46,016 bases of DNA from Isochrysis galbana. Lineage: Eukaryota; Haptophyta; Isochrysidales; Isochrysidaceae. The notes beneath the pieces were generated by a model. The model had not been told where the DNA came from and made no database searches. It saw only the letters and a list, made by a program, of their open reading frames with translations. The position numbers were made by a program, and so were the translations under genes. Below are positions 9,237-19,483 of this stretch, piece by piece. The stretch lies in assembly GCA_018136815.1 (NCBI GenBank), contig CM030936.1, positions 1,010,800 to 1,056,815 of the forward strand. The letters are read 5' to 3'. Each line of letters starts with the position of its first letter. Within the stretch, counting starts at the first letter, position 1.

Positions 9237-10275
9237 CTAATCTGACAACTTCCCGCGCGAGGGGGTAGGGGGGGAAAACAACAACTTTCTGGGGAATGCA
9301 CGTCGGCCGAGCAGCCTACCCCGCCAAGTCGTGCATCGTCCCCAGAAAGTTGTTGGTTTCCCCCCCTACCCCCTTACGCGGAAATGTGTCAGATTTCGTC
9401 CATTAAAAAAAACCATAGTTTGGGGGGGGGAGGGCTAATCTGACAACTTCCCGCGCGAGGGGGTAGGGGGGGAAAACAACAACTTTCTGGGGAATGCACG
9501 TCGGCCGAGCAGCCTACCGCGCCAAGTCGTGCATCGTCCCCAGAAAGTTGTTGGTTTCCCCCTCTACCCCCTCACGCGGAAAGTTGTCAAATTTCGTCTA
9601 TTATAAAAACCCATTCTGACCACCTTCCGCCTGAGGGGTAGGGGGGGGGAAACAACAACTTCCTGGGGAAGGCACGCCGGCCGAGCAGCCCACCCCGCCA
9701 AGTCGTGCACCGCCTCGAGAAAGTTGTTGGTTTCCCCCTACCCCCTCACGCGGAAAGTTGTCAAATTTCGTCCATTAAGAAAAACATAGTTTGGGGGGAG
9801 GGCTAATCTGACAACCAACAACTAGGATAGGCTGCTCGGCCGGTGTGCATCCCCCAGAAAGTAGTTGATTTCCCGCGGAGAGTTGTCAGATTTCAATCCC
9901 ATGTACAAGTGAGCGTTTACAACAAAAGAAACACTCCCTCCCTCTTTCTCCTTTCTCCTCTCTTTCTTCCTCCCTCTTTCTCCTTTCTCCTCCCTCTCTT
10001 TCTCCCCCCTCCGGTATCTCCCTTTCTCCCTCCTTCCGGTATCTCCTCCCCCCCCCCTCTTTCTCCCTCCGATATCTCCTCCTCTCCCCTCTTTTCTCCT
10101 CGCCTCCCTAACCCCCCCCCATACGTGAGGGGGTAGGGGGGGAACCCAACAACTTTCTGGAGGCGGTGCACGACTTGGCGGGGTGGGCTGCTCGGCCGGC
10201 GTGCATTTCCCAGAAAGTTGTTCTTTTCGCGCGGAAAGTTGTCAGATTAGCCCCCCAAACTATGATTTTTTTAAT
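9234..10275. repeat. Array of fold-back elements: three direct copies, a partial one and an inverted one
   Basis: Copies start near 9234, 9432, 9608 and 9800 (last partial), with one inverted copy at about 10118-10275. Each is about 165-195 bp and is itself a palindrome. One half reads CTGACAACTTCCCGCGCG, GGGGTAGGGGGG, AACAACTTTCTGGGG, GCACG; the other half is its reverse complement around a short loop (TCGGCCGAGCAGCC). Copies are joined by CCATAGTTTGGGGGG; the inverted copy ends CCCCCCAAACTATG. No ORF is present. A pyrimidine-rich microsatellite (about 9930-10118) separates direct and inverted parts. Confidence 0.85.
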
Positions 10276-11673
10276 GATAAAGCGCAGGCTAGCCCGACAC
10301 CACAACAGCCAGCCGCAAAGGCGCAACCGGAGAGAACTAGAGACGAGACTCGTCCGGAAAACGAGACAAGAGAAATCAAAGTGTCTGAAGAGGATAAATA
10401 CATCACTAAAATGAACAACATATGGATATATACCAACACCAACTACCTGGGAGAGACCACTAGCACCACTGACGTAGCTATGCCGGGAGAAGAGGCACTA
10501 TTCCACACTCCGGCCAGATGGGAAAGCGGGCTCAAAGGCCCGAAGCACCTAGAGTACCCCTTAGCAGACGAATACGCGCTTAACGGCAAGATACAACTTG
10601 ACCAAATCACCGTATCCGACATCACGAGCGAATACCTAGTGGGTGGCCCCAGCGACAAACCGCAGCCGGCCCGAGAAAAGTGGACCCGTAAACTAGACTT
10701 GACCCGGGATGAGTGGATCCACGTGACAAAACTATACACACACCCGATGCTCAAGCACACGGACAAACACCCTCACTTTAAACACATCACTCATAGGAGG
10801 CTAGGCACACGAAACCGATTCGCCACGGCGACCACGGCGAAATGCAGATTATGTAAAAAACATCGCGAAAACTCGACACACCTCGCCAGATGCCCCTCCA
10901 CACAACAAATCTTCCAGGCCGTAGAAGCGGTGACGGGGTACACGCCTAGAGTAGACAGATCGACAGCACAAAAGCTCAAAGATAGACTCTTCGTATACCC
11001 GAACACAACGACACCCGACAGCCTCAAAGCCCTCTACATCATAGCGTGGAGGTACATAATAGGTGACTTTTACAAAATAGAATTTGACAACTACACTTTC
11101 CATCACGTGCCGGTCATCGAAAAAACCCTTAGCAGATTTACGGCCCTCGCCAGAGAACTCACCCCCCCGGGCAAGCCCTCGACCGCACGCACTAGCATAG
11201 CCTCACAAGGGAGAAAACCGAAGCTCAAGTCCCCGCGTGAGCTTTGCGCGCCCGTCTTTACATTCAACGATAAAGGCACACTGATGTTAGGCGGCAACCT
11301 GGCCGCAATAGCCAATGCGCTCCAACTAACGGAAAAGCTAGCGTAACCGCGCATAGGCCGGCACGACGCTTCACTCACCCGCCCTGCCTCGACCCCCGTA
11401 AGCACGGAAACACGCCGCCCATCCCATAGGTCTAAAAAAAGAAAACAACATAGAAACCGATAGCCCGATGGTACAGGAGGAAGGGGTGGAAAAAACCTAT
11501 CGGGGATCGGTGCACACCATCTGCTGCAGGAAACCCCATACACCCAGCCCCTAGGTAGCGCACGAGGGACGGGCCGCAAGGCAGGTGGAGCGGGGATGAG
11601 AGCGGCGGGCGAGGCTGCATGTGTTAGAGTGCATAGTCGCGCGCGCGGCGTGAATATTAAGAAGTTTTTTTTT
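10262..11673 (+). mobile_element. 5'-truncated LINE: C-terminal ORF2 region plus 3' UTR
   Basis: The open frame to 11346 encodes the region downstream of a LINE reverse transcriptase; its first about 25 codons belong to the flanking fold-back repeat. Diagnostic features are a zinc-knuckle CRLCKKHRENSTHLARC (about 10843-10893), typical of the LINE ORF2 C-terminus, then YIIAWRYIIGDFYKIEFD and the terminal block QGRKPKLKSPRELCAPVF. The stop is at 11344-11346. The 3' UTR of about 320 bp ends GAATATTAAGAAG plus nine T (11665-11673). There is no reverse transcriptase domain, so it cannot move itself. The uninterrupted 360-codon frame suggests recent insertion. Related fragments lie at 4777, 22788 and 23457. 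Confidence 0.75.
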
Positions 11674-11827
11674 CTCCGTGCTCACGACTTTTGTATTTTG
11701 CGCTACACGTAATCAGAATGCTCTACTACCACGTCCGCTAGAAGCCCCTTCCCCTCTACCTCCTGAAACACATCACACCATGGCCCCATGTAAAGGAGAT
11801 TCTACCGTTACCAACAGTAACAAACAC

Positions 11828-12487
11828 CTACTTCTTGCTTAATGAAATATACTGGGAAAGCGCTCCGTCTGCTGCCCGTGCGTATCGTTCGACATCGTAT
11901 AAGTCTTCGTCATCAGGCTCGGCGCTCCCATCCGTGAGAAAGATCAGCTCTGCCTTCAGTTCACCTAAATTGCTCAGGGTCTCGCGCATAGACCCATTTT
12001 GTTGCGCACGAAGACCTGGGGCCTGCGGCTCGAGGCGGGTATCTTTGTACCTTGCCTCCTCGTAATACACGATGAATGCGGCATTGTTCATCGCCTTTTC
12101 TGTTGCCGTGGGCTTTTCAGTCACGACTTCGAAGAGCGACGCGAGATAACCACGATCAAGCTCGCGAGATCCAACGATCTCCAATGCTTCGCGAAGCTGT
12201 TCAATGGACGGCATGGATGAGACGAGCTGTGCACACTGCCGTAACTTCTGCTCGGCAGCAGAGAGCGAATTCAGTGCGTCGTCACGGCTGGGTTGTGCAG
12301 CCGGCGCGGCGAGTGGCAGTAGGAGTGGTATGAGCCCAACACCAAAACACTCTCTCCGGCGGAGCTGGACTAGCACTTGGCTTGTAGGAGAGAAGCTGAG
12401 CGAGAACGAGATGGCGAGATGCAAAAGCAGTGGCATCGGGTCGGTCGGCCGAGCGTGCCGGCGGTGGTGAAGCACTAAGGTGGTCAT
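11828..12487 (-). CDS. Predicted thylakoid-lumen protein with multipartite targeting signal
   Basis: From Met at 12487 the protein has 219 residues; from the next Met (12436) 202. The second start begins MPLLLHLAISFSLSFSP, which looks like an ER signal peptide. It is followed by QLRRRECFGVGLIPLLLP ending APAAQ, a twin-arginine plus hydrophobic core plus AxA cleavage site, as in Tat substrates of the thylakoid lumen. The mature part (PSRDDALNSLSAAEQKLRQC onward) is mostly helical, with NNAAFIVYYEEARYKDTRLE, and ends SQYISLSKK. It resembles small helical lumenal proteins of the PsbQ-like sort in size and style, but I cannot name it. The ORF stays open upstream to 12706 only because a TTAA-flanked element supplies sequence, so 12487 or 12436 is the better start. 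Confidence 0.6.
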   Translation of the reverse strand: MTTLVLHHRRHARPTDPMPLLLHLAISFSLSFSPTSQVLVQLRRRECFGVGLIPLLLPLAAPAAQPSRDDALNSLSAAEQKLRQCAQLVSSMPSIEQLREALEIVGSRELDRGYLASLFEVVTEKPTATEKAMNNAAFIVYYEEARYKDTRLEPQAPGLRAQQNGSMRETLSNLGELKAELIFLTDGSAEPDDEDLYDVERYARAADGALSQYISLSKK

Positions 12488-12511
12488 ACTCGCCGACTCT
12501 ACTCTCGTTAA

Positions 12512-13003
12512 CTCTTTACTGCCGGGAGCGCAGCATGCAAATGGATGCTTCGATGTTTGGTTTTTTGAGGTGAGAGAAGAGAGGAAGACATGTTCAACGA
12601 TGTAAGCGACGCTTTCCGCAAAGAAAGAGATGATCGATTTTTTCCCGATCCCCCCCCTCCCCCCCCCTCCCCCCCCCCCCCCCCCCCCTCTCCCTCCCAG
12701 TCCCACTCCGTTGCGCCGCGCCGCCCTCCCCTCAACCTCTCACACCTCTTTCTAACGTGCACACGTGGATTATTTGGTAAACTGAAGCATCCAAATGGCT
12801 GCTTCGCCCCTGGGCCTATTTTCTCCATAATTCCATACTACAATCTCGACCTATTGTGCTGAAAATGGGTGGGAAATGTGGGGAAGGATGTCCCTGAGGC
12901 TCCCCCAGCACCTCATGGGCACCCCTCAAGGCGTTGGCGAGCAGGGACGAAATATGTCGTTTGTCGTTTGAAGCATCCATTTGCATGCTCCGGCAGTAAA
13001 CAG
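12512..13003. mobile_element. 492-bp TTAA-flanked element with terminal inverted repeats (piggyBac-type MITE candidate)
   Basis: The left end CTCTTTACTGCCGGGAGC (12512) matches the reverse complement of the right end (CTGTTTACTGCCGGAGC). Both then share GCATGCAAATGGATGCTTC. Immediately outside are TTAA at 12508-12511 and TTAA at 13004-13007, the target duplication typical of piggyBac transposons. The interior holds a C-rich tract (about 12650-12690) and a degenerate inner copy of the motif near 12785, with no transposase. It sits just upstream of the lumenal-protein start codon. Confidence 0.7.
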
Positions 13004-13007
13004 TTAA

Positions 13008-14502
13008 GATTTATAGTCTTGTACTCTAGAGAGAGAGAGCATCGAGGGTAGTGGTAGTGGGGCACCTTTGGAAGTGATTCGATGATTCAATGTGGCAATC
13101 TTGATTTTCCACCTTTGAACCAGCGGGTCCGCGCAAATCTGGCCGTGGCCACCACTGGATTTGTTGTGTGATTTGACCATGCGGATGAGGTCCCACCACT
13201 TGCGAGAGCATGCAGCGCGCTCGCTGGCCGATGAGTCGAAGAAAGGTTTTTCAACGAATTTGTAGGGCGGTCAAACAAGGCTTTTAACTTCTAAGGGTGA
13301 AAATTCACCCAGTCAAGATTGAGGTTTTATCACGAGATATTCAGCTATGCTACTTGTAATGGGTATACTAGGCAGAAGCAGAAGCTAATGAGAAAAATAT
13401 GCACACATTTTCGACGCCATTTCCATTTCAATTTCAACACACAGACACAGACCCGAAAACGTTTTCGCGCTCGCGCGGCACCCACATTTGCATTTGCCTG
13501 ATAGTCGTAGGGCTTTCACATGGTTGTCCGGTTGTCCCAATGCAGGTCCAAGAGCCAAGAGTCCCAAGCCCAGGTCCCAGGTGGTGGCCTTCGTCCATAT
13601 CCCCCTTTAGCCTTTATAGTGGAAGCTCGAAGCTCGGACTCGGAGTCGGAGTACTTACTTAATCTTAAGTTAATCCAACAATCCAATGCTTTTTCGGCCC
13701 AAGGTAGCCGTGTGCGCGGGCTGTGAGAAGCTGGGTGGGCTGCGCGGGCAATGACTGACGAATTGGGATGGCCCATAGGGCCTGAGGGCAATGAGGAAGG
13801 AGGCAGACCGGCGGCAGGCGCGGCGGAGGAGACGACTTCGGAGACGCTGACGGGCTGAGGCCCGTCAGCATAGGAAGGCGGGCAGGCGGGCTTGAGCGAG
13901 GGCGAGGACGGCGGCGAGAGCGACATCGAGCGAGAGGCGAGAGGCGAGGGTGAGTGAGAGGAGGGCTGTGTTGGCAGGGGCTGGCGAGGCGAGGAGAGTT
14001 TGTAGGGTACGAGTGTTACGAGAGCGAGAGCGACGAGAGCGAGAGCGACGGATGACGACTGACGACAAGACGTCGGATCCAACGATGCTGCGACACCGAC
14101 TCACGAACACACTAGAATCATTCACCCAAACCAAGCAAAACATGAAATAACCGAGACCCCACATCGCCGGTAACTCAAACACGTCGCGAGAGACAGAGAG
14201 AGAGAGCGAGAGAGAGAGAGAATCCGCAGCGACGGTCGGAGCGTGTCTTCGCTTTGGATTTTCCCACCAAGGCGGAAAGTCGAAGAGGAACGTTATGTCG
14301 CGCAACCACGGCGATCACATTGGATACAGATCGCAGCGAGGTATCCTTGCAATCGAAGAAATCTTGCTGTTGAGCGTGGACCTTCTAGACGTTTCTATCG
14401 AGCAACCCCGAGTAGCAACCAAGGGAGGAGAAAACCAAAAACCAACGGGACCAAGGGCTTCCATGCAACTTGCATCAAGGGGAAAGATTACCCAAAACCA
14501 AA
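13008..14502. other. Repeat-poor spacer with possible Gag/LTR remnants
   Basis: No gene is assigned. The minus strand from 14082 to 13516 is open and Ser/Pro-rich (SMSLSPPSSPSLKPACPPS), with CTCTCT/GAGAGA microsatellites at 14189-14221. Given Gypsy pol debris downstream on the same strand, it may be a Gag or leader remnant, but composition is the only support. Confidence 0.3.
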
Positions 14503-14618
14503 GCAGCGAATCTAAATCAATCTCCAAGGGGAGATGGCAAACCAAGGACCAAGGAGAAAGATTCCCTCACCCAAGCAGCGAACCTAAATCGATCTCCGAG
14601 GGGAGATGGCAAACCAAA
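14503..14618. repeat. 72-bp tandem repeat, about 1.6 units
   Basis: AAGCAGCGAATCTAAATCAA at 14503 recurs as AAGCAGCGAACCTAAATCGA at 14575, each followed by a small palindrome (ATCTCCAAGGGGAGAT or ATCTCCGAGGGGAGAT). It directly abuts the repeated block starting at 14616. Confidence 0.65.
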
Positions 14619-14820
14619 CCTGATTGCCCCCAGAAGCAGGTAAAGAAACGCGGGGAGATAGCGAATTAAACCTTTTGCGAGGCGCCTGGGAGGAAGAAAG
14701 GTGGGGAAACTTCCCTTCTCTTCGAGAAAGCAGAGGGAGGGCGCTCCAGAACCCTAGATCCTAGGCGTCCACGCGAAGTTTTTGACCGAGAACGAGAACG
14801 AGAGAATTATAACGATAAAT
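14616..14820 (-). repeat. 205-bp dispersed repeat, also at 20569-20775
   Basis: Both copies run from AAACCTGATTGCCCCCAGAA to GAGAATTATAACGATAAAT in the same orientation and differ by scattered changes and small indels. In both, the sequence lies downstream, on the minus strand, of a stem-loop leader. Here a Gypsy reverse transcriptase fragment lies in between. Confidence 0.75.
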
Positions 14821-15225
14821 ACCGTGCCCGAGGTATTCGCCCTTGATAGCGAACAAGATGCACTTGGAGGCCTTGCATGAGAGACCAGCCCATCGGAGAC
14901 GCTCGAGAACGAGATCGAGACGGTGAAGCATTTGCTCGAAGGAGGTGTCGATGCGTTCCTCAAGCGTGCTGCCTGTGCCTGTCGACCAAATTCCGATGTC
15001 GTCCAGGTACGGCATGCAAATCTCCCACGCGAGGCCCTGGAGCACCGCATCCATGAGACGACACATGTAGGAAGGGCCGGATTGGACGCCGAACGGGAGG
15101 TAGTTGAACTCGTACTTCTGGCGATGGGTGCAGAACGCCGTGATGGGTTTGTCCTCCTCCTTGATATGCAGACACCAGAAGCCGGAGGCGAGATCGAGCA
15201 GGCAGAGAAACAAAGAATCTCGAGA
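14761..15225 (-). pseudogene. Ty3/Gypsy reverse transcriptase fragment
   Basis: The minus strand encodes LDLASGFWCLHIKEEDKPIT, then AFCTHRQKYEFNYLPFGVQS, the catalytic YLDDIGIWS, and CKASKCILFAIKGEYLGHGI. This is the palm and YLDD region of a Gypsy-type reverse transcriptase. Homology ends at YLGHGI; the frame then reads into the 205-bp dispersed repeat and stops at 14761. Neither the RT N-terminus, protease, RNase H nor integrase is present, so it is a relic. Its upstream end abuts the stem-loop leader at about 15250-15403. Confidence 0.8.
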
Positions 15226-15249
15226 GCCTTGGCCGCGAGATAGACGATC

Positions 15250-15403
15250 GATGGGGAGAGGGATGGGTCAGCAAGGCAGTGTGCTCCTGGCAGGCCATCA
15301 GGCGTGCCAGGAGAGCGGGTGGTTCCTCCCCCATGGCAGGGGAGGAGTGGAGAGAGAGGGGGGCTCGTGCCCCCCCATGGGCGAACTAAGTATAAACTTA
15401 GTT
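15250..15403 (-). mobile_element. Stem-loop retroposon leader, copy E
   Basis: Read on the minus strand it starts AACTAAGTTTATACTTAGTT (15403-15384), an 8-bp stem with a 4-nt loop. It continues with GGGGGGGCACGAGCCCCCC and then CTCCTGGCA...TGCCAGGAG, a second and third hairpin. It matches the 5' part of the complete element at 19484. Gypsy RT sequence follows directly on the same strand. Confidence 0.75.
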
Positions 15404-15757
15404 GATGGTCAACAATCGCAGCCCCATCATCTTTAGTAGTTGCTAAAAGCCCCTGTTTGACCGTCCTAACCCTAACACAACGAGAGAGTATAAGAAAGAT
15501 CACCCTTAGGCAGGCTGAAAAGCGTGCAGGGAGATAGAGTCCTCCCCGCTACGGCTCCCAACCCCAAACCCTGAGTATGCACTGTGCATGGATGTGCTAC
15601 TTGCTTTATGCTTCAGCCACCACGAAGGCTGAACAATTCGGTTCGTGCACATCTCAAGCACACCTCCAGTGTGGAATGGGCAACATCTTAACATGTCGCC
15701 TCAACATGTGATGTCCGATGTCGCCTTAACATCGCCTCTTTGCGGCATGCGCGCCCC
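15404..15757. other. Spacer downstream of the ABCG gene
   Basis: No gene is seen. It includes a two-unit CCTAACCCTAAC string near 15466-15477 and the 3' flank of the ABCG gene. Confidence 0.4.
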
Positions 15758-18700
15758 TCACGCGGGATCGGGCAGTGGCGAGCGGAAGCGCCGGCCTAGA
15801 GCCCACAAGGCCGCCAAACGGTATGCGATGGCCATCATCACTAACACCATACATGCCGCGCGGGGAGTCAAGTCTGTGACGCCCATACGGCGCAGTGCCT
15901 CGTCCCCAGAGGACATTGGGCACACACGGTCGGGCCATTTGACGCGAAGCAGAGCAAGGACAATGTTGAGAGGTGTGGAAGGGGGCGGCGGGCCAACGAG
16001 TTCAGCATCGGTGCAGGAGAGTGTGAGGCCCTCAAACTCGTTGCGCAAGAGCCCCGTAAAGGCGTACCTACAAAGGAGTGGGATGGACATTGGGCGTATC
16101 ACGCAAGCATGCTCTCATGCTCAGTCAGCGAAATATTGGAACACGACGTCTGGGTGCTAACGAATGGATTTGTACCGGTAGGCTCACCTGAAGAGATTCA
16201 CCCGGTTGAGAAGGCGAAAGAAGAGAGGCGTGGCCGCCGGCGAAACAAAGTAGCCCCCAGACGCCATCATCAGCGCAAGGAGGAGAGGCGAGACGACTGC
16301 GGCCGACTTGTCATCCGGTAGCAGAGCTCCGATAAAGACGACGTAAGATTCGGCTACCTGACACAAAGTTGACAATGAGATCAAGAATGTTGTACGTCAA
16401 AGACAAAAAAAGGGGTGTTCACCATGGGCTTACAAAACAAAATACCCTCGAAGCGAAGGAAGCGATACCGGCCTAACTTTCAACTCGAAGGCGTGTAGTG
16501 CAAGTGGCGCAATTTAAATAGGTGGGCACCAGCCGGCGCGCAATAGATAGCAGGCAAGCCGTGCACGATGGCAGCCCTCAATGGGCACGACGAGGCTGCG
16601 CATCGCACCAGCGTGGCTAAGGTGACCAGGGCCTGAAAAGTGACGAACTGCTGCATCGTGGGGGCCAACCCAACGAGTCCATAGCATGCGGTGCCGAAGA
16701 CAAGACCAAATGTAGCTTGCAGGTACGATTCAGCGAGGGAACGGGCGAGAAAGTATGGAGTCGTTGAGTAGAGACGACTGCGTGCCTTCGAATCGCAAGC
16801 GAGGGGTGTCCAGGTCAATTGCACCAAGATCCTTCTCCGACTCCTTTCCCGCTTGGCGAATGCGAGAGTAGCATGGACGTGTTGTACACGATAAGTTCAA
16901 CACCAACCTTGTGTTTGCTTACCTCGTGTTGCGCAATGGCTCTCTCGGCTAGGAAGGTCCGTAGAGATGCAGAGGATGACATCACTTGCGTGGTCAGAAT
17001 GAAGTAGAGCGCACCTGCGCGGTCCTGGAATAAACATGACGAGCCTCCCAGGGGTGAGAGGAAGAGCCAACGCAACAAAGCCAGGTCCTTCAGTATCGGG
17101 GGCTGTTTAAGGATGGAACGGTGCGGCAGTGAAGAAGCAGCTTTCTGCGTGGCGTTGTGGGGCAAGCGTAAAGCAACAACTTTGACACAAACTAGCGCAG
17201 CGGCCTTCACCTGCGCGCCTTGTTGCGTGGTTCCGACTCCGGAAAATAGAGCTCCGACAACAAGGCTCATGGCGATGGTCCGACCACTGAGGGCGCGAAC
17301 AAAAGCAGGATTGCGAGCGTTTTGCACGCGCGCACGCCAGAGGAGGACACGGAATTGCTCCCATTGTCCGACGCCTTGGGCGCGGTTCGGTGTCAAGGAA
17401 GAGGAGGGCGCAACGATGGTGTGGTCGGAGAGGCTGCCCTCGATTCCAAAGGATTGGTGGGCGGAAGCAGCGGCATATTCGACTGGCGGGATGGGACGCG
17501 CCGCTGGACCAAAGGCCGCGAGGCGGGAGACGATGCCCAGATCCTCAGAGTCTGCGTTCAGGATGTGATCTCGAGATGAAGAAAGCGTGCTACAGGCGTT
17601 CGCTTGTGCCTATACTTCGCACCCTCCTTGCGACACTTTCACACAACCACTACTAGTAAATACATGGTATCACGCACGCTCTGACTGCACCTGCCGCGAG
17701 GTCAAGAAGGTGCTCTGCGACCGAGGTCTCGTCAGGCTTGGGAAGACCGATGCGTTCGAAATGTGCCGCCGCAAATCGTGAGGGTCCGAAGTAGATCGTT
17801 TGTCCTACGACTCGAATATGACAAGGAGACACGTGTGCTCAAGCAGTTCCAACGTTAGGGATCGCCGCGAGGGGAGCTGGAGGAGTAGATAAGGAGCCAC
17901 GCAACGAAAGGTGTACGTTATTGGCCTCACCTTGCGCAGATAGCAACGTGGCTTGGTGCAGCAATGCCCACAGCTTGCCCCCTGGCTGATGAATCGTGAG
18001 AGCGACGGCGCGTGTCTTTGCGAGTTGGCGCAACGTCGTTAGGAGGAAGAGGGCGGCACGCGAATCGAGACCCGAGGTGGGCTCGTCAAGCAAAAGCAAC
18101 GAAGGCGAGTGCCTGCAGAGGCCAGACATGTGAGTATGTGTTCGTGACTAGCGGGCTGAATCAGTGTGAGAGCGATTTTGATCCAAATTGCTCACATGAT
18201 CTCTGTCGCTACCGAAAGCCTCTTTCGCTCTCCTCCTGAAATTCCCCGGCCGGTGACTGCCCCAGCACCACCGACGGCCGACTGAGCAACGGAATTGAGA
18301 CCAACTGACGCAAGTGCCTCGTGGACGCGTACAGAGCGCTGTGAAGCGTCAACGCCTCTCCTGCTTGCAGAGGAAAGGGGAGCAGTGTGGGGAGAAATCC
18401 TCTGATGCAAATTAGAAGAAGGTAGGTGTGCTGTGCTACATATCATGGTACAGGCATGGTACCGGCGTCTAAGCTATAGCGAGAGACGTCTTGGAATAGT
18501 GACTGTGAAAGACTTGTGTGGGGCGCTATTCTCTTCTGACAGAGGACGTCACCCACAGAAACAAATGTCTCCGTGTGTTGACGTGGAGGGAAATTCGACG
18601 TCGGCTGCTAGTGGCAGCTGCAGCTCAATGTGAGGAAACGTGTGCCATGTGCTCACTCTCGGCAGTATGAGCAGCATCAGCACGCCTCAAAGAAAGTAAA

Positions 18701-19396
18701 TAGCACACGTTGGGTGCTGAGGCAGGCTTAGGTTGAGGCAGGGCTATGTCAAGCGGCCGGCTACTCACAGGCGAGCAGCCAAAGTCAGAGTCTCCTCAAC
18801 TGAAAGAAACGAGTAAAGCATATCATCCTGCGGCACGAAGCCGATTCGCGACGGTGTGTTCGAGTCGTACGGCTCGCCGTCAAGAAGAATTCGGCCCCAT
18901 GCAGGCGTCGTGTGTCCCGCAAGGATTGAGAGGAGAGTGGTCTTGCCTGAGCCAGATGGACCAAGTATGCCGAGCAGACCAGCTTCTCCAGCAAGTGTGG
19001 GTTCATCTGCTTGGTGCTCCACCTCTCCATCGCCCGAGCAGGAGTATCCATAGACATCAAAGAGGACCTATGCGTGCCGTAAGTTGGAGGGTCAGTCTCG
19101 TACGTCGCCTCCTGAGCGCCTCGCTGAGAGAAGATGTTCGAGGATTGCGTCAAAGATGAGAGCAGAGAGAAGTCATCTCTCACCATTGCCATCTCGCTCC
19201 TGCCTGTGCCCGCAGGAGAGCTGGTGGGCAACGTGCGCGCTAGTGGCGTGCGTCTAGAGCTCGGCGTGCTCACCTGCCTCCTCTCCCCGCCGCGCCCGCC
19301 TCGCACCTCGGCGCACACGCCCTCCCACTCGACGCAGTGGCGCGCCATCAGCGCCGAGCCCCGCCGCCTGGAGTACTCTTCTCTTAGTAGGGGCAT
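15758..19396 (-). CDS. ABCG-family half-transporter, complete, ten exons (668 aa)
   Basis: An ATP-driven membrane exporter that should work as a dimer; substrate unknown. Exons (minus strand): 19396-19274, 19067-18769, 18360-18196, 18112-17931, 17810-17691, 17569-17211, 17024-16923, 16785-16609, 16357-16188, 16067-15758. All introns are GT-AG, and the frame is kept across every junction, giving 2007 nt. The ATPase comes first, as in ABCG: Walker A GPSGSGKTT (about 76-84), signature GRGISGGERKRLSVATE (about 178-194), Walker B LLLLDEPTSGLD (about 201-212), H-loop LTIHQPGGKL, and the IYFGPSRFAAAHFERIG linker. The membrane domain has RTIAMSLVVGALFSGVGTTQ, DRAGALYFILTTQV, the elbow ERAIAQHEARSRLYS, FGLVFGTACYGLVGLAP, and the final CRYAFTGLLRNEFEGLTL-type segment (read RYAFTGLLRNEFEG here). 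Length is normal, and no defects are seen. Confidence 0.9.
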
Positions 19397-19465
19397 CTAC
19401 TTCATCGATGTGCCCTATCCGTTAGAACTTGTACCGTCGTAGGGCGTCAGAGTTTTATTGTTGTG

Positions 19466-19483
19466 TTAGTATAACCTTAGTGC
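19466..19483 (+). repeat. Left 18-bp target-site duplication of retroposon A
   Basis: TTAGTATAACCTTAGTGC, repeated exactly at 20236-20253 on the other side of the element. Confidence 0.9.

Noticed and set aside
12076-12470. Plus-strand ORFs opposite the lumenal-protein gene
   Set aside because: Antisense shadows; the minus frame has targeting signals and a sensible mature protein.
15466-15480. CCTAACCCTAAC string resembling telomere repeat
   Set aside because: Only about two units; too short for a telomere and placed inside repeat-rich internal DNA.
18433-18633. Plus-strand ORF in the second ABCG intron
   Set aside because: Short, unlike any known protein, and inside an intron defined by in-frame splicing on the other strand.
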